From contig NC_006087.1 in the NCBI RefSeq assembly GCF_000007665.1, positions 2,356,001 through 2,420,000 on the forward strand: a DNA stretch of 64,000 nt, written 5' to 3'. Below are positions 9,406 through 19,127 of the stretch, one piece after another (positions within the stretch are counted from its first letter, which is position 1; every line of letters starts with the position of its first letter). The stretch comes from Leifsonia xyli subsp. xyli str. CTCB07. GTDB lineage: Bacteria; Actinomycetota; Actinomycetes; Actinomycetales; Microbacteriaceae. A program made the translations under genes and the position numbers. The notes under the pieces are model-generated. The model did no database searches. It saw nothing but the letters and a program-made list of their open reading frames with translations, and had not been told where the DNA came from.

Positions 9406-10503
9406 TCAGGGCCGGACGGCCACCCGCGGATGCTCTGAGCAGGCGAGGACGGCGTCCACCTCGGCCAGCGGGAAAACCGCGCCCACCAGTTGCTCGAACG
9501 GATACGATCGCCCCTCGCCCGCGAGGAAACGCACGGCCTGCTCCAGGTGATGCGGCGCGTAATCATGTACACCGCGAACAGTGAGCAGCCGGCGCGCGAG
9601 CTGTTCCGGCAGAGCCAGCCGTTCGGCAGACGGTCCGGCAGGGCCGACGGAGCCGACGAGCACCAGGATGCCACCGACATCGAGCACCCCGAAGAGAGAA
9701 CGCAGGGCGGAGGGCGCCCCCGTGAACTCGAGTGCGACCGTCGGCGCCGCACCGCGACGGCCGGCCTTCGCGAAAGCCGCCAGCGAACCTCCCCGGCCCT
9801 CGGCGGAGACGCCGGGATCGGCCACGGCAGCAGCGCCGAACGCGAGAGCCGCCTCACGGCGCTTCGGGTCGGGGTCGCTGACGAACACACGAGCGCCCGC
9901 CGCGGTCGCCATCGCGGCCTCGGCGAGACCGAGCGTGCCGGCGCCCGCAATCAGGACGAGAGCGCCGTCCAGGGCGACGTCGGCCGCGGCAGCGTCCAGA
10001 GCGGCGGCGACGGTCGCGGTCGAGCAGGAGGCCGGGGCCAGCACCGCCGCGGGCAGATCGTCGGGCACGGCGACCAGCGCGGTTCCCTCCAGGATGTGAG
10101 TGTGCGTCGCGAACCCGCCCGACAGCTCCCAGCCGCGGCGCATCCGCGCGTGGCCGTACTTCTGGAGACTGACGCACTTCTGTGGAATGCCGCGCCGGCA
10201 ACGCCGGCAGCGACCGCACGGCATCGCCACCGACCAGACCACCCGCTCACCGAGCGAGACCCGGCGCCCGTCTGTCGTCTTCGCACCGCCGCGGCCGAGC
10301 GCGACGACACGGCCCACCTGCTCATGGCCGATCACCAGCGGGGCGGACGCCGATCGCTGGTCGCGGACGGTGCGGGCGTCCGCCTCGTGGGCGTGGCCCT
10401 CACCCGGCCACACCATCGCCGTGGCCGACGGGTAGACACTGACTCCCAGCCCTAGGCTCTCCGGCTGCTCTAAGACGCGCGGGGTCACCGCCTTGATCGT
10501 CAC
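9406..10503 (-). CDS. Zinc-binding alcohol dehydrogenase (phosphonate-operon type, HpnZ-like)
   Basis: A 365-residue medium-chain, NAD(P)-dependent dehydrogenase. It has the GroES-like zinc domain with VIGHEQVGRVVALG and the structural-zinc cysteines in CGRCRRCRRGIPQKC (about 98-112), then a Rossmann fold with GAGTLGLAEAA (about 187-197). Sequence and context match the dehydrogenase found in putative phosphonate catabolism operons (proposed name HpnZ). It overlaps the upstream HAD hydrolase gene by four bases, so it is the last gene of a three-gene operon. The chemistry is inferred: oxidation or reduction of an alcohol/aldehyde formed from a phosphonate. Confidence 0.85.
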   Translation of the reverse strand: MTIKAVTPRVLEQPESLGLGVSVYPSATAMVWPGEGHAHEADARTVRDQRSASAPLVIGHEQVGRVVALGRGGAKTTDGRRVSLGERVVWSVAMPCGRCRRCRRGIPQKCVSLQKYGHARMRRGWELSGGFATHTHILEGTALVAVPDDLPAAVLAPASCSTATVAAALDAAAADVALDGALVLIAGAGTLGLAEAAMATAAGARVFVSDPDPKRREAALAFGAAAVADPGVSAEGRGGSLAAFAKAGRRGAAPTVALEFTGAPSALRSLFGVLDVGGILVLVGSVGPAGPSAERLALPEQLARRLLTVRGVHDYAPHHLEQAVRFLAGEGRSYPFEQLVGAVFPLAEVDAVLACSEHPRVAVRP

Positions 10504-11264
10504 CGGGCGCTCTGGCCCTCGAGGTCGGCCAGGCTCAGCAGTTCGGCGAGGTCGGCGACGGAGTCGATCACGGCGTCCGCCCCCGCGTCGAGGAGAGCCG
10601 GCTCATCGTGCGCGCCGGTGAGCACACCGACGACAAGGCCCGCGCCGACGGCGAGGCCGGCGGCGGTTTCGCTCGCGGTGTCGCCGACCACGACCATCCC
10701 GCGAACCGTCGTCGTGCCCGTGCGGAGCAGGGCCGTCAGCGGCAGGTCGGGGGAGGGAGAGCCCCAGCCCGCCTCGGCGGAGCTGAGGGTGAGGTCGGCG
10801 AGGTCGCGCCAGCCCAGCGCGTCGAGCACAGCGTCCTTGGTCGTGCGCGAGAAGCCCGTGATGAGGGCGACCTTGACGCCGATCGCGCGGAGACGGCGGA
10901 TGAGCTCCTCCGCGACCGGGACGGCACGGAGGCCCTCCTCAGCGGCAAACTCGGCGTAGGCGGACTCGAACACGGCGTTCGCGTGCTGCGCCTGGTCCTC
11001 GTCGGCGGTGAGCGCATGGAAGACGGAGATCGTCGGCTGTCCCGTGGTCTCGCGGACGAAGGCGCGGGCGATGCCCGCAGCGGACCCGGCGATGCCCGCG
11101 GCTTCGACGGCGCGCTCGAAGGCCCGCTCCACCAGCCCGTCGTCGACGACCGTCGTCCCGACCAGGTCGAGCACGACGAGGCGGAGGTCGTCGACCTCGT
11201 CTGTTTCGTCGTCGATGGACGCAGCGTCGTCGAACTCACTGGTGATGAGACCGTCAGGGGTCAT
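10500..11264 (-). CDS. Phosphonatase-like HAD hydrolase (HpnX-like)
   Basis: A 254-residue HAD-superfamily hydrolase of the phosphonoacetaldehyde-hydrolase-like group. Motif I is VVLDLVGTTVVDDG (about 31-44, nucleophile Asp33), motif II is VALITGFSRTT, motif III falls around the GWGSPSPDLPL region and motif IV is VVGDTASETAAG. The hydrolases usually attack phosphoserine-like or carbon-phosphorus substrates; the operon with a FAD oxidoreductase and an alcohol dehydrogenase suggests a phosphonate. The N-terminal 25 residues are acidic and may not all be translated. Start ATG 11264 has AAAGG upstream. The middle gene of the operon, and intact. Confidence 0.83.
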   Translation of the reverse strand: MTPDGLITSEFDDAASIDDETDEVDDLRLVVLDLVGTTVVDDGLVERAFERAVEAAGIAGSAAGIARAFVRETTGQPTISVFHALTADEDQAQHANAVFESAYAEFAAEEGLRAVPVAEELIRRLRAIGVKVALITGFSRTTKDAVLDALGWRDLADLTLSSAEAGWGSPSPDLPLTALLRTGTTTVRGMVVVGDTASETAAGLAVGAGLVVGVLTGAHDEPALLDAGADAVIDSVADLAELLSLADLEGQSAR

Positions 11265-11294
11265 GGTGTGGCCTTTCTGTGTGGAGAATGCCGG

Positions 11295-12446
11295 CTAGCG
11301 GAGCAGGACCGCCGCGGCCGGGACCCGTGGAGCGGAAGAGAAGAGGTCGTCCACGACCCGGTCGGCGAGGCCGAGCCCGGTCGTCATCCCGATGCCCGTG
11401 GTCACCGAGACCACCCGGACGGACGGAGCGGGCGAGGCGACCAGGAAATCGTCCGGCGCGGAGACGTAGACGCCCTGCCAGCGCTCGCGCACCCGCAGAC
11501 GCTCGACGCCGAACAGCGCACGGGTCTGTTCCAGCAGCAGTTCGAACGCCGATTCGGACTGAAAGGGCGGCACCTCCGCGTCGCGGTAGTGCGTGTCGCC
11601 GACGATCAGCGAACCGTCCGGACGCTGTGTGTACATCTATTCACATCCAGCGCCGCCAGCTCGGGATTCGTCTCAGCCAGCCGCTCGCGCACCACCTGCG
11701 CGCTCGGGGTCGCCGCAAACCCACCGTACCGCAGCAGCGACCAGCCCGTCAGCACCGGCGCGGAGAGCGGCCGGTCGAGGTCGGCGTCCACGAGCATCAT
11801 GTCGAGACCGCAGCGCAGGATGCCGTGGGCGTCCGCGATGCCGGGGAACAGCTGATCGACTATCGTGGTTCACGGCGACCACGACCGCATCGGCGGAGAC
11901 CCGCCCGCGCGAAGTGTACACGCGGCCGGTCTCCACGCCGGTCACGGTGGTCTGCCAGAAGAAGGCGACGCCGTGCGCGTCCAGCCAGCGGGCGATCGCC
12001 GGCGCGGCCTCGCGCGGGTCCACCTGCAGATCGGCGGGCAGCAGCACACCGCCGACGACACCGCCGCCGGCCGGGACGCGCTCGCGCACCTCCGCGGACG
12101 TCAGCAGCCGCACATCCTGAGCTCCGCGGCGGTCGCGGAACTCCTCGAGCACGGCGAGTTCGTCCGCCGCCTGCGCGACGACGACAGTCCCGGACTCGCG
12201 CAGCCAGAACCCGGCCTCCGGGGCGAGCGTCAGCCACAGCTCGCGGGCGAGCTCGGCGTAGGTGCGTGCCTCACCCTCCTGCGGGGTGACGCACAGGTGC
12301 CCGAAGTTGCGGATCGAAGCGCCATTCACACCCTGCGCCCGCTCGATGACGGCGACCGTCAGCCCGCGCCGGAGCGCCGCCACGGCGTGCCCCAGGCCGA
12401 CGACGCCCCCGCCGACCACCACCACCAGATCGTAGTGCCTTCCCAC
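11295..12446 (-). pseudogene. FAD-dependent oxidoreductase (HpnW-like), two cancelling frameshifts
   Basis: A DAO-type flavoprotein oxidase that would open the phosphonate operon. The GTG at 12446 has AAGGAG five bases upstream. The N-terminus has the FAD-binding VVVVGGGVVGLGHAVA and ASIRNFGHLCV, as in the family. Near 11875 the frame changes (VVVAVN, then QLFPGIADAHGILRCG), and near 11636 it changes back (LAALDVN, then YTQRPDGSLIVGD), reading on to the normal end GIGMTTGLGLADRVVDDLF. Protein similarity continues across both breaks, so two opposite indels have scrambled or truncated about 80 central residues. The remaining operon genes are intact. Confidence 0.8.
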
Positions 12447-12464
12447 GCTGACTCCTTCCACACC

Positions 12465-12689
12465 TCAGCGCAGCGCCTTCCGCATCCAGACGGCGACGGC
12501 CTCCACGGGGAAGACCATCGCCTGATAGCGAGGACGAACGCGAACGCCTCGTTCCACGCCGCGCCGCGCGCCGCACTGTCCGGGGAGAAGCCGGTCCCGC
12601 CACTGCCGACGGCCCCGCGGGCCGTCGGCGCGCGGATTCGCCAAGCCCCACCCCTCGACAGCGCGCGCCTTCTCAGCCATGCGCACCAC
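12465..12689 (-). pseudogene. Unidentified remnant upstream of the oxidoreductase
   Basis: A 74-codon frame ending five bases before the ribosome site of the flavoprotein gene and in the same direction. In the adjacent frame short pieces look more protein-like (WNEAFAFVLAI). I recognise no family. It is probably the end of a decayed first gene of the phosphonate operon, perhaps a transporter part; that is a guess from position. Confidence 0.25.
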
Positions 12690-12827
12690 GGTAGGGGGCG
12701 GGGACGACAGCGGCGGGAAGCCCGGGTAACCGCAGGGTGAACGGCGGACGACCGGCGCGGCAGTGGGGGACGGGGCGGGCGGAGCGGCCTGGAGCCGGCA
12801 CGGGACCGACCATCCCCGGCCCCACGG

Positions 12828-12833
12828 TAGAAT
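12828..12833 (+). promoter_or_regulatory. Putative -10 box of purSQ
   Basis: TAGAAT in the context ACGGTAGAAT lies 38 bases before the purS start. The same GGTAGA-A/C-T context occurs before purL. No convincing -35 box is visible. Confidence 0.45.
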
Positions 12834-12871
12834 CGGTGCGTCCCCATGCGCGAGTGAGCGGAGATCACCCT

Positions 12872-13128
12872 TTGTCGACGATCGTTGTTGAAGTCATGCC
12901 CAAGGCCGAACTGCTCGACCCGCAGGGGAAAGCCGTCGCCGGGGCGCTCAGCCGCACCGGGAAGGGTGCGTTTTCCTCGGTCCGCGTCGGCAAACGCTTC
13001 GAGCTGACCGTGGACGGCCCGATCGACGGCACCACGCGCGCCGCTGTCGAGGAGATCGCGAACGACATCCTCTCCAACTCCGTGATCGAGGACGTGGTGG
13101 GCATCCACTATCCGGACGAGGACGCCTG

Positions 13129-13129
<1 letters not shown>
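12872..13129 (+). CDS. purS: Phosphoribosylformylglycinamidine synthase subunit PurS
   Basis: An 85-residue small subunit that bridges PurL and PurQ in the fourth step of purine synthesis (FGAR to FGAM, using glutamine and ATP). It has the PurS pattern [18 protein letters not shown] at the start and the DVVGIHYP end. The start is TTG 12872, preceded by GCGGAG, because it gives the full first strand [10 protein letters not shown]; the internal ATG 12896 would remove it. The stop overlaps the purQ start by one base. Intact. Confidence 0.95.
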
Positions 13130-13827
<698 letters not shown>

Positions 13828-13897
13828 CCGGGAGCCACGGCCTTCCTCCGGGCTGAAGGGGCTAGCGCCGCTCTCCCGGGCGGCGTTGACTGAGGAC

Positions 13898-14145
13898 ATG
13901 GACGACACGGCGCGACGCACGGCCCTCATCCACACCCTAATGGAGCAGTTGCAGACGGCCCGGTCACGGTGCGCGCGGAGGACATCGACATCTCGCCCCT
14001 CGAGTGGCGCTCGGCCGCACGAGAGGCCGCCCAGCGGCTCGGCCGTCCGCTGACCGTGTACGCGCACGAAACCGTCACCTGGGTGCGGCTCGCAGAGCCG
14101 CCGGCAGCGCCGACGCGGGCGCAGCGCCTTCCAACTTTCGGATGA
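13898..14145 (+). pseudogene. Small conserved-looking gene with a frameshift
   Basis: Starts ATG 13898 with GGA upstream. The first frame gives RTALIHTLMEQLQTA; near 13950 the sense continues in another frame as GPVTVRAEDIDISPLEWR, then AQRLGRPLTVYAHETVTWVRL, to TGA 14145. The two parts together would make about 82 residues with normal actinobacterial codon use. I do not recognise the family. Confidence 0.5.
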
Positions 14146-14179
14146 TGCGCGCCGCCGCGGCTCCGGCGAGGGTGGAAGC

Positions 14180-14638
14180 ATGCCGCCCCGCCTCCTCTAT
14201 CGAACGCTCGCCATCGCGGAAACCGTCACCTGGACGCTTCTCCTCGCGGGGATGCTGCTGAAGTACGCCGTCAAGGTGGGAGACTGGCCGGTCATCGCGA
14301 CCGGTTCCCTCCACGGTTTCGTGTTCCTCTCGTACGCCATCGTGGCCACCCTCGTGGGCGTCAACCAGCGCTGGCGTCTGCCGCTCATTGTCCTCGCCGT
14401 CGTCACCGCGTTCGTCCCGTACGCGACCGTGCCGTTCGACCTCTGGGCCGACCGCTCCGGGCGGGTGGCGGGCGGGTGGCGGACGGTTGCCACCGAAGAC
14501 CCGCGCGACCACACGAGGTTCGGCCGGCTGTTCCGGTGGATGCTGACGCACGTCCCTGTGCTGGCCGGAATCCTGGTGGCGCTGGCCGTAGCGATCATGG
14601 CGGCGCTGCTGCTGATCGGGCCGCCGAAGCTGTCCTGA
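14180..14638 (+). CDS. DUF3817 integral membrane protein
   Basis: A 152-residue membrane protein with four predicted helices. The pattern LLYRTLAIAETVTWTLLL, GDWPVIATGSLHGFVFLSY and a final VPVLAGILVALAVAIMAALLL is that of the DUF3817 family common in Actinobacteria. The function of the family is unknown. It follows the purine genes in the same direction after a short decayed gene and is intact. Confidence 0.78.
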   Translation: MPPRLLYRTLAIAETVTWTLLLAGMLLKYAVKVGDWPVIATGSLHGFVFLSYAIVATLVGVNQRWRLPLIVLAVVTAFVPYATVPFDLWADRSGRVAGGWRTVATEDPRDHTRFGRLFRWMLTHVPVLAGILVALAVAIMAALLLIGPPKLS

Positions 14639-14718
14639 GCGCCGGCCGAGTCTGCAACTTGAGTGGGTCGCATTCTTTATGCAAGGGTTGATGCTCACGC
14701 AAGCGAAAAGAGAACGTC

Positions 14719-15264
14719 ATGCCGTTGGAAGCACCGCCGCCCGGGCCGGAAGAGGTGCGCAAGAGTCTCCCGGACGAGAACGGCTCGGTCGCCCCCGTCA
14801 CCGGGTCCGGCCAGAGCGCAGCCGCCGGGGCGCTCCCGGGCGACGCTGCGCCGGCGCAGCGTGCGGACCTCGCCGGCGTTCCCCTCGCCGGGCAGCCCGC
14901 GGCCGCGGCCAGCTCCGTCGCGTACCCCCCGCACGATCCGATGCGCGAATGGGGCCCGGCTCCGCACCTGCAAGCCCCGCCCCTGATCGCGGTCACGCCC
15001 CCCTCGCCGCCCCGCGGCTTGAGCATCACCTCGATGGTGCTCAGTCTGGTCTCGATCGTGTTCGGATTCCCCGGCATCCTGCCGCTGATCTCGCTGATCC
15101 TCGGCATCGTCGGACTCCGGAAGGAACCGGCAGGCCGGGAAATGGCGCTGACCGGCGTGATCCTCAGCAGCCTAATCCTCCTCGTCTGGGTGATGATCGT
15201 CGCTTTCGTCATCGTAGCGGCGATCGCGGCCGCCGGTATAGCGGCGACGCAGTTCGGACGCTGA
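14719..15264 (+). CDS. DUF4190-type membrane protein with disordered N-terminus
   Basis: A 181-residue protein. Residues 1-105 are low in complexity (Pro/Ala/Gly) and probably disordered; residues 108-175 hold two membrane helices with the DUF4190 pattern (SITSMVLSLVSIVFGFPGI, LGIVGLRKEPAGREMALTGVI reading through). Such proteins are common in Actinobacteria and have no assigned role. An AAGAGAA site precedes ATG 14719. Confidence 0.7.
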   Translation: MPLEAPPPGPEEVRKSLPDENGSVAPVTGSGQSAAAGALPGDAAPAQRADLAGVPLAGQPAAAASSVAYPPHDPMREWGPAPHLQAPPLIAVTPPSPPRGLSITSMVLSLVSIVFGFPGILPLISLILGIVGLRKEPAGREMALTGVILSSLILLVWVMIVAFVIVAAIAAAGIAATQFGR

Positions 15265-15339
15265 GCCGCCCGAGACACGCGAACGGGCGCCGGGATCGTC
15301 AGACGACGGCCCCGGCGGCCCGCCCCGCTCGCGGCCCTG

Positions 15340-16065
15340 CTACAGCGTCAGCCCGTGCCCGATCGGGAAAAGCGCGTTCCGTGATCCGCCCACGGCGTCC
15401 GGTGCGTGCTCCTCCACCGCCGCCATTGAGGACGGCAGATTCGAGCGGCAGCCTGCCGCGCGGCGGGATGCGGCCGGAGAGCGCGTCCCGGAGAGCCTCG
15501 TCGCTGGTCCCGAAGACGCCGACCAGTGCAACCACGCCGGGCATGTCCACAAACGGCGTCAGAATGGCCGCGCGGTCCAGGTTGACGACCAGGACGACCG
15601 TGACGCGCGCAGCGAGCGCCCGGATGCGCTCCACCTCGGCCGGCGGGAAATCGAGCGACCCCTGGTGGAACCACGCCTCGAGGAACAGGTCGTCGCGGGG
15701 CTCCCAGGGAGCGTTCACGCGCACGACGGCGATATCGGCCTCCTCCGGCGAGGCGACCGCGTCCGGTAGGGAACAGCCGTCCGCGTAGAGCCGTGTGGCG
15801 GGGGCCAGCGGCAGAGCCCCCTCCGCCACCTGCAGCAGCGTCACCGACTCGGCCTGCGCCCGGTGACCCGCGGCGCGGAACGCCTCATTCCCGACCAGGG
15901 CGAAGGCGGCTTCTTCGTCCACGAACGAGTCGTCAAAGAGCCCGAGCTGGAACTTCACGAGCAGCAGACGGCGCGCGGACTCGTCGATCCGCGCCTCGCC
16001 TACGCGGCCGTCGCGGACGAGGGCGAGGAGCAGGTCCACGCACTCCTCTCCGCCGAACTGGTCGG
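15340..16065 (-). pseudogene. GH3 beta-glucosidase, C-terminal fragment
   Basis: Only the end of a family 3 glycosidase. It begins abruptly at DQFGGEECVDLLLALV and RIDESARRLLLVKF-LGLFDD, the link after the TIM barrel, and continues through the second (sandwich) domain with DIAVVRVNAP and TVVLVVNLDRAAILTPFVD. Near 15440 the frame shifts; the proper end VEEHAPDAVGGSRNALFPIGHGLTL is in the other frame, stopping at 15340. The whole catalytic barrel with the nucleophile aspartate is missing, replaced upstream by the tail of the GH35 gene, so a deletion joined the two. Not functional. Confidence 0.8.
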
Positions 16066-17863
16066 CCGTGCTCGGCCAGCGGCCCGGCGGCCCGCACACT
16101 CGGGCGGTACTCGCGGTCCGCGTCCGACCAGTCGCGCACCTGTCCGGCATCGGTCACGCCGAGCGCGTCGGCGAGCACCGTGCAGGGGACGCCATCGGCA
16201 TCGACCCCGGGCAGCTCGCCGACCAGCACCAGCCGGCCCCCGGTCGTCACGTGGCAGGTGAGGAACTCCTGGACCCCACGGCCGAGCTCCCGCCCGCTCA
16301 CGAGGACGATCGCTTCGCGCGAGCGCCCCTCGCGGGCGTCGGCGGGCGTCCCCGCGCTCCAGGCCGTGTCGCTGCCGGCCGCCGCCTGCAGATCGAGCGC
16401 CCGGAAGCTCCAGCCGCCCAGCACGAGCGCCCGCCCGAGGGTCTCGCGCGCACCGAAGCCGCGGTGGCGTTCCCGGGCGCGCACCTGCTCGGCGCGATTC
16501 TGAGCGGCGGGGTGGGAATACTCGGTCAGGTAGTGATCGGCCACGAAGCCGAGCACAAGGTCGTCCGTCAGCTGCGCACCGGTGGCGAACAGCTCCGCGT
16601 TCTCGCGCACCGCCGCGGTCGCGGAGGCCACGGCAGCGAGTGACGGCGTCCGCTCGCCCTCCGGCCCGATCGGCGCGGCGAAGCCGTGCCGCTCCCCGGT
16701 GAACGCGATGCGGTCGTCGCCGTCGCCCGCGGGTTCGTCCAGCGGCGGGTTGATCCCGCACGCGAACAGGTAGTAGTTGAGGATGCGCGTGCCCTGAGCC
16801 ACGTCCAGCAGGGTCTTCAGCACGGTCACCTCCGGGGAGGTCAGGCTCGCGAAGTCTTCGCCGTAGCCGCCGCCCGCGTCGAACTCGAGCTCCGCGAGCG
16901 GCTGCCCCTCGCCGTGGACCGCCGCCGTGAACGCGTTGCCGAGGTACAGGTCGACGGCGTTCGCGACCGTCAGCTCGCCGAGGTACATGTCCGTGCCGCC
17001 GGTGACGCCCTCGCGGCCCCGGTAGGCCGGCGCGAGCTGGCTCACGCCGATCGGGTAGGTGAGCCCGCGCCCGCCGCCGGTGCCGTGGATGTTGACGAGC
17101 AGCGGCGCGGTGATGCCGCCTCCGCGCGCCCAGCTTTCCAGCGTCTGCAAATAGCGCGCGAACCGGTCGCGGGTGAAGCGCGCGAGTTCGTGGTGCAGCG
17201 CGAGCTCCTGCGGCGTCCCGGCCGCACCCGCGCGCACCGCACCGCCGAAGCGCCCGCCCGACCACTCCGCGAAGTCGCGGAGCGCGCCGTCGGTGAGTGT
17301 GGGGGTGTTCGAGACCCAGTCGAGCATCCCGACCTCGTTGTCCAGCTGCACAGCGATCACCGGCCCGGCGTTCTCGCGCTGTCGCGCGGCGATCGGGGGC
17401 AGCACGGCGTCGTACCAGCGCCGGGCCTCCGCCAGGAAAGCCGGGGCCAGATAGTCCACCGGCGGGTCGGCGCAGGCTCGCCGTCCCAGCCCACCGGGTG
17501 GATCTCGGGATGCTCGCGCCGCAGACGGTACGGCAGCCCCTCGTTCTTGAGATCGGCCATCTGGAAGGGGCCCGGCCAGGCGATGGACCACATCCCGTGC
17601 TCGGCGCACAGGTCTATGAAGGCGCCGAGGTCGCGCTCGGGCCGGGTCTCACCGGTGAGGTCTATGCGGCCGTCCGGCAGCTCGTGCCAGATCCAGGGGA
17701 TGTAGCTGGCGACCGCGTTCAGGCCCGCTTCGGCCGCCGCGCGCAGCCGGTCGGGCCAGTCGGCGCGCGCCGTCCGGAAGTAGTGGATCTCGCCGGCCAG
17801 CACCGCACGCGGCTGCCCGTCGATCAGGATGTCAGCGCCGTGCAGGCGCGTGGGAACGGACAT
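16066..17863 (-). pseudogene. GH35-type beta-galactosidase, frameshifted and cut at its end
   Basis: A family 35 glycosidase (beta-galactosidase type) starting at ATG 17863 with LAGEIHYFRTARADWPDRL and AEAGLNAVASYIPWIWHE, the typical first beta-alpha units. VIAVQLDNEVGML holds the catalytic acid/base region. Near 17475 the frame shifts (HPVGWDGEPAP, then PPVDYLAPAFLAEARRWYD). The frame then runs to about 16066, where it fuses to a GH3 fragment, so the C-terminus is lost as well. It is divergently transcribed from the LacI-type regulator, which presumably controlled it. Confidence 0.8.
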
Positions 17864-17940
17864 CGTTGGTCTTTCCTTGCCGCTTGTGAAGTGTTCCCGC
17901 CCGGGGTTGTAGTCTTCCGGCCGGTGGGTCTATGGTCACT

Positions 17941-17967
17941 GTAACCGGTTACTGAAATCGGTTACCG
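17941..17967. promoter_or_regulatory. Two LacI-type operators
   Basis: GTAACCGGTTAC (17941-17952) is a perfect 12-base palindrome, and CGGTTACCG (17959-17967) is a second, overlapping in motif, seven bases on. They lie between the divergent GH35 and lacI-family genes, about 75 bases before the regulator start. LacI-family operators in Actinobacteria have this palindromic form with a central CG. Binding is inferred. Confidence 0.7.
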
Positions 17968-18039
17968 GTTGAGAGTACCAGTGCCGATGCGAGCACGAGA
18001 GCACCGGCCGGATGCGCCGCAGACGACGAAGGAGTTGAC

Positions 18040-19074
18040 GTGACGGAGACGAAGCGCGGCGGCGAACGACTCAATGTGCGCCAGATCGCCGAACTCGCCG
18101 GCGTCTCCACCGCCACCGTCTCCCGCGTCTACCGCGGCGTCGGGCAAGTCTCGCCCGCGATGCGCGAGCGCGTCTCCCGGGCGATCGCGGAACACGGCTA
18201 CCGACCGAGCCACTTCGGCGCCGCGCTCGCGAACCGGCGCAACGGAACGCTCGGCATCGTCTTCCCCGGGCTCAGCGGACCGTACTTCGGCGAGCTGATC
18301 GAAGGCTTCGAGCGCGCAGCCATCGAAGCCGAGGGGAGCGTCACGATCTTCAGCACCCACACGCTGAGCGGCACGACGGCAGACCTCGCCGGCATGGTCG
18401 AGCGCGTCGACGGACTGGCTGTGCATGCGGGGGTGGTGGACGATGAGACCCTCGCCCGCCTCGCAGACCTCGTCCCGGTCGTCGTCATCGGCGGCGACTC
18501 CGACGGGAGCGGGGTGCCCGCGGGCGCATTGCAGGTGCGCACCGACCACGACCGGATGCATGACCTGGTGGCGCACCTCGTCCGGGACCACGGCCGGCGC
18601 CGGATCGCGTTCCTCGGCCGGCCGGGCGACTCCCCCGATATCCAGTCGCGCTACGACCGCTACGAGTCCGCGCTGCTCGAGGCCGGACTCCGGCCGCAAG
18701 AGGCCATCCACGTCTGGCTCACCCAGTCCGACGGCGTGCTCGCGGCTCCGGCCATCCTGGAGCGCGTCCGCTCCGGCGAGATCGACGCGGCGGTGTGCGC
18801 GAACGACGAGCTGGCGCTCGGGCTTATGTTCGGGGCGCTCGCCGAGGGCATGGCGATCGGAGAGGATGTCTCGATCACCGGCGTCGACGACGTGCCGCTC
18901 TCCTCGCTCGTCACCCCGGGCCTGACCACGCTCGCCCGGCCGCTGCGCGAACTCTCCGGCCGCGCGGCCGCTGTGCTTCTGGAGCGGATCGCAGGCCGCC
19001 CCGCCGAATCCCTCGTCCTGCCGTCCAAGCTGGTCCGCCGCGCGAGCTGCGGCTGCGCGCCCGAGGATGGCTGA
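18040..19074 (+). CDS. LacI-family transcriptional regulator
   Basis: A 344-residue repressor: helix-turn-helix and hinge at about 12-65 (VRQIAELAGVSTATVSRVYR), then a periplasmic-binding-protein-like sensor domain (LGIVFPGLSGPYFGELIEG; DDVPLSSLVTPGLTTL near the end). GTG 18040 has GAAGGAG six bases upstream. It sits between a broken beta-galactosidase (divergent) and a sugar/oligopeptide-type ABC transporter (downstream), so it probably senses a galactoside. The two palindromes upstream fit its operator. Intact, although most of its targets are broken. Confidence 0.92.
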   Translation: MTETKRGGERLNVRQIAELAGVSTATVSRVYRGVGQVSPAMRERVSRAIAEHGYRPSHFGAALANRRNGTLGIVFPGLSGPYFGELIEGFERAAIEAEGSVTIFSTHTLSGTTADLAGMVERVDGLAVHAGVVDDETLARLADLVPVVVIGGDSDGSGVPAGALQVRTDHDRMHDLVAHLVRDHGRRRIAFLGRPGDSPDIQSRYDRYESALLEAGLRPQEAIHVWLTQSDGVLAAPAILERVRSGEIDAAVCANDELALGLMFGALAEGMAIGEDVSITGVDDVPLSSLVTPGLTTLARPLRELSGRAAAVLLERIAGRPAESLVLPSKLVRRASCGCAPEDG

Positions 19075-19127
19075 CCCGCACTCTTCTCTCCCCGCACCGA
19101 ATCCCCCGACACAAGGAGGTATCCACC

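Noticed and set aside
14639..14718. Riboswitch or leader RNA before the DUF4190 gene
   Set aside because: Only 80 bases, with no recognisable conserved core or terminator.
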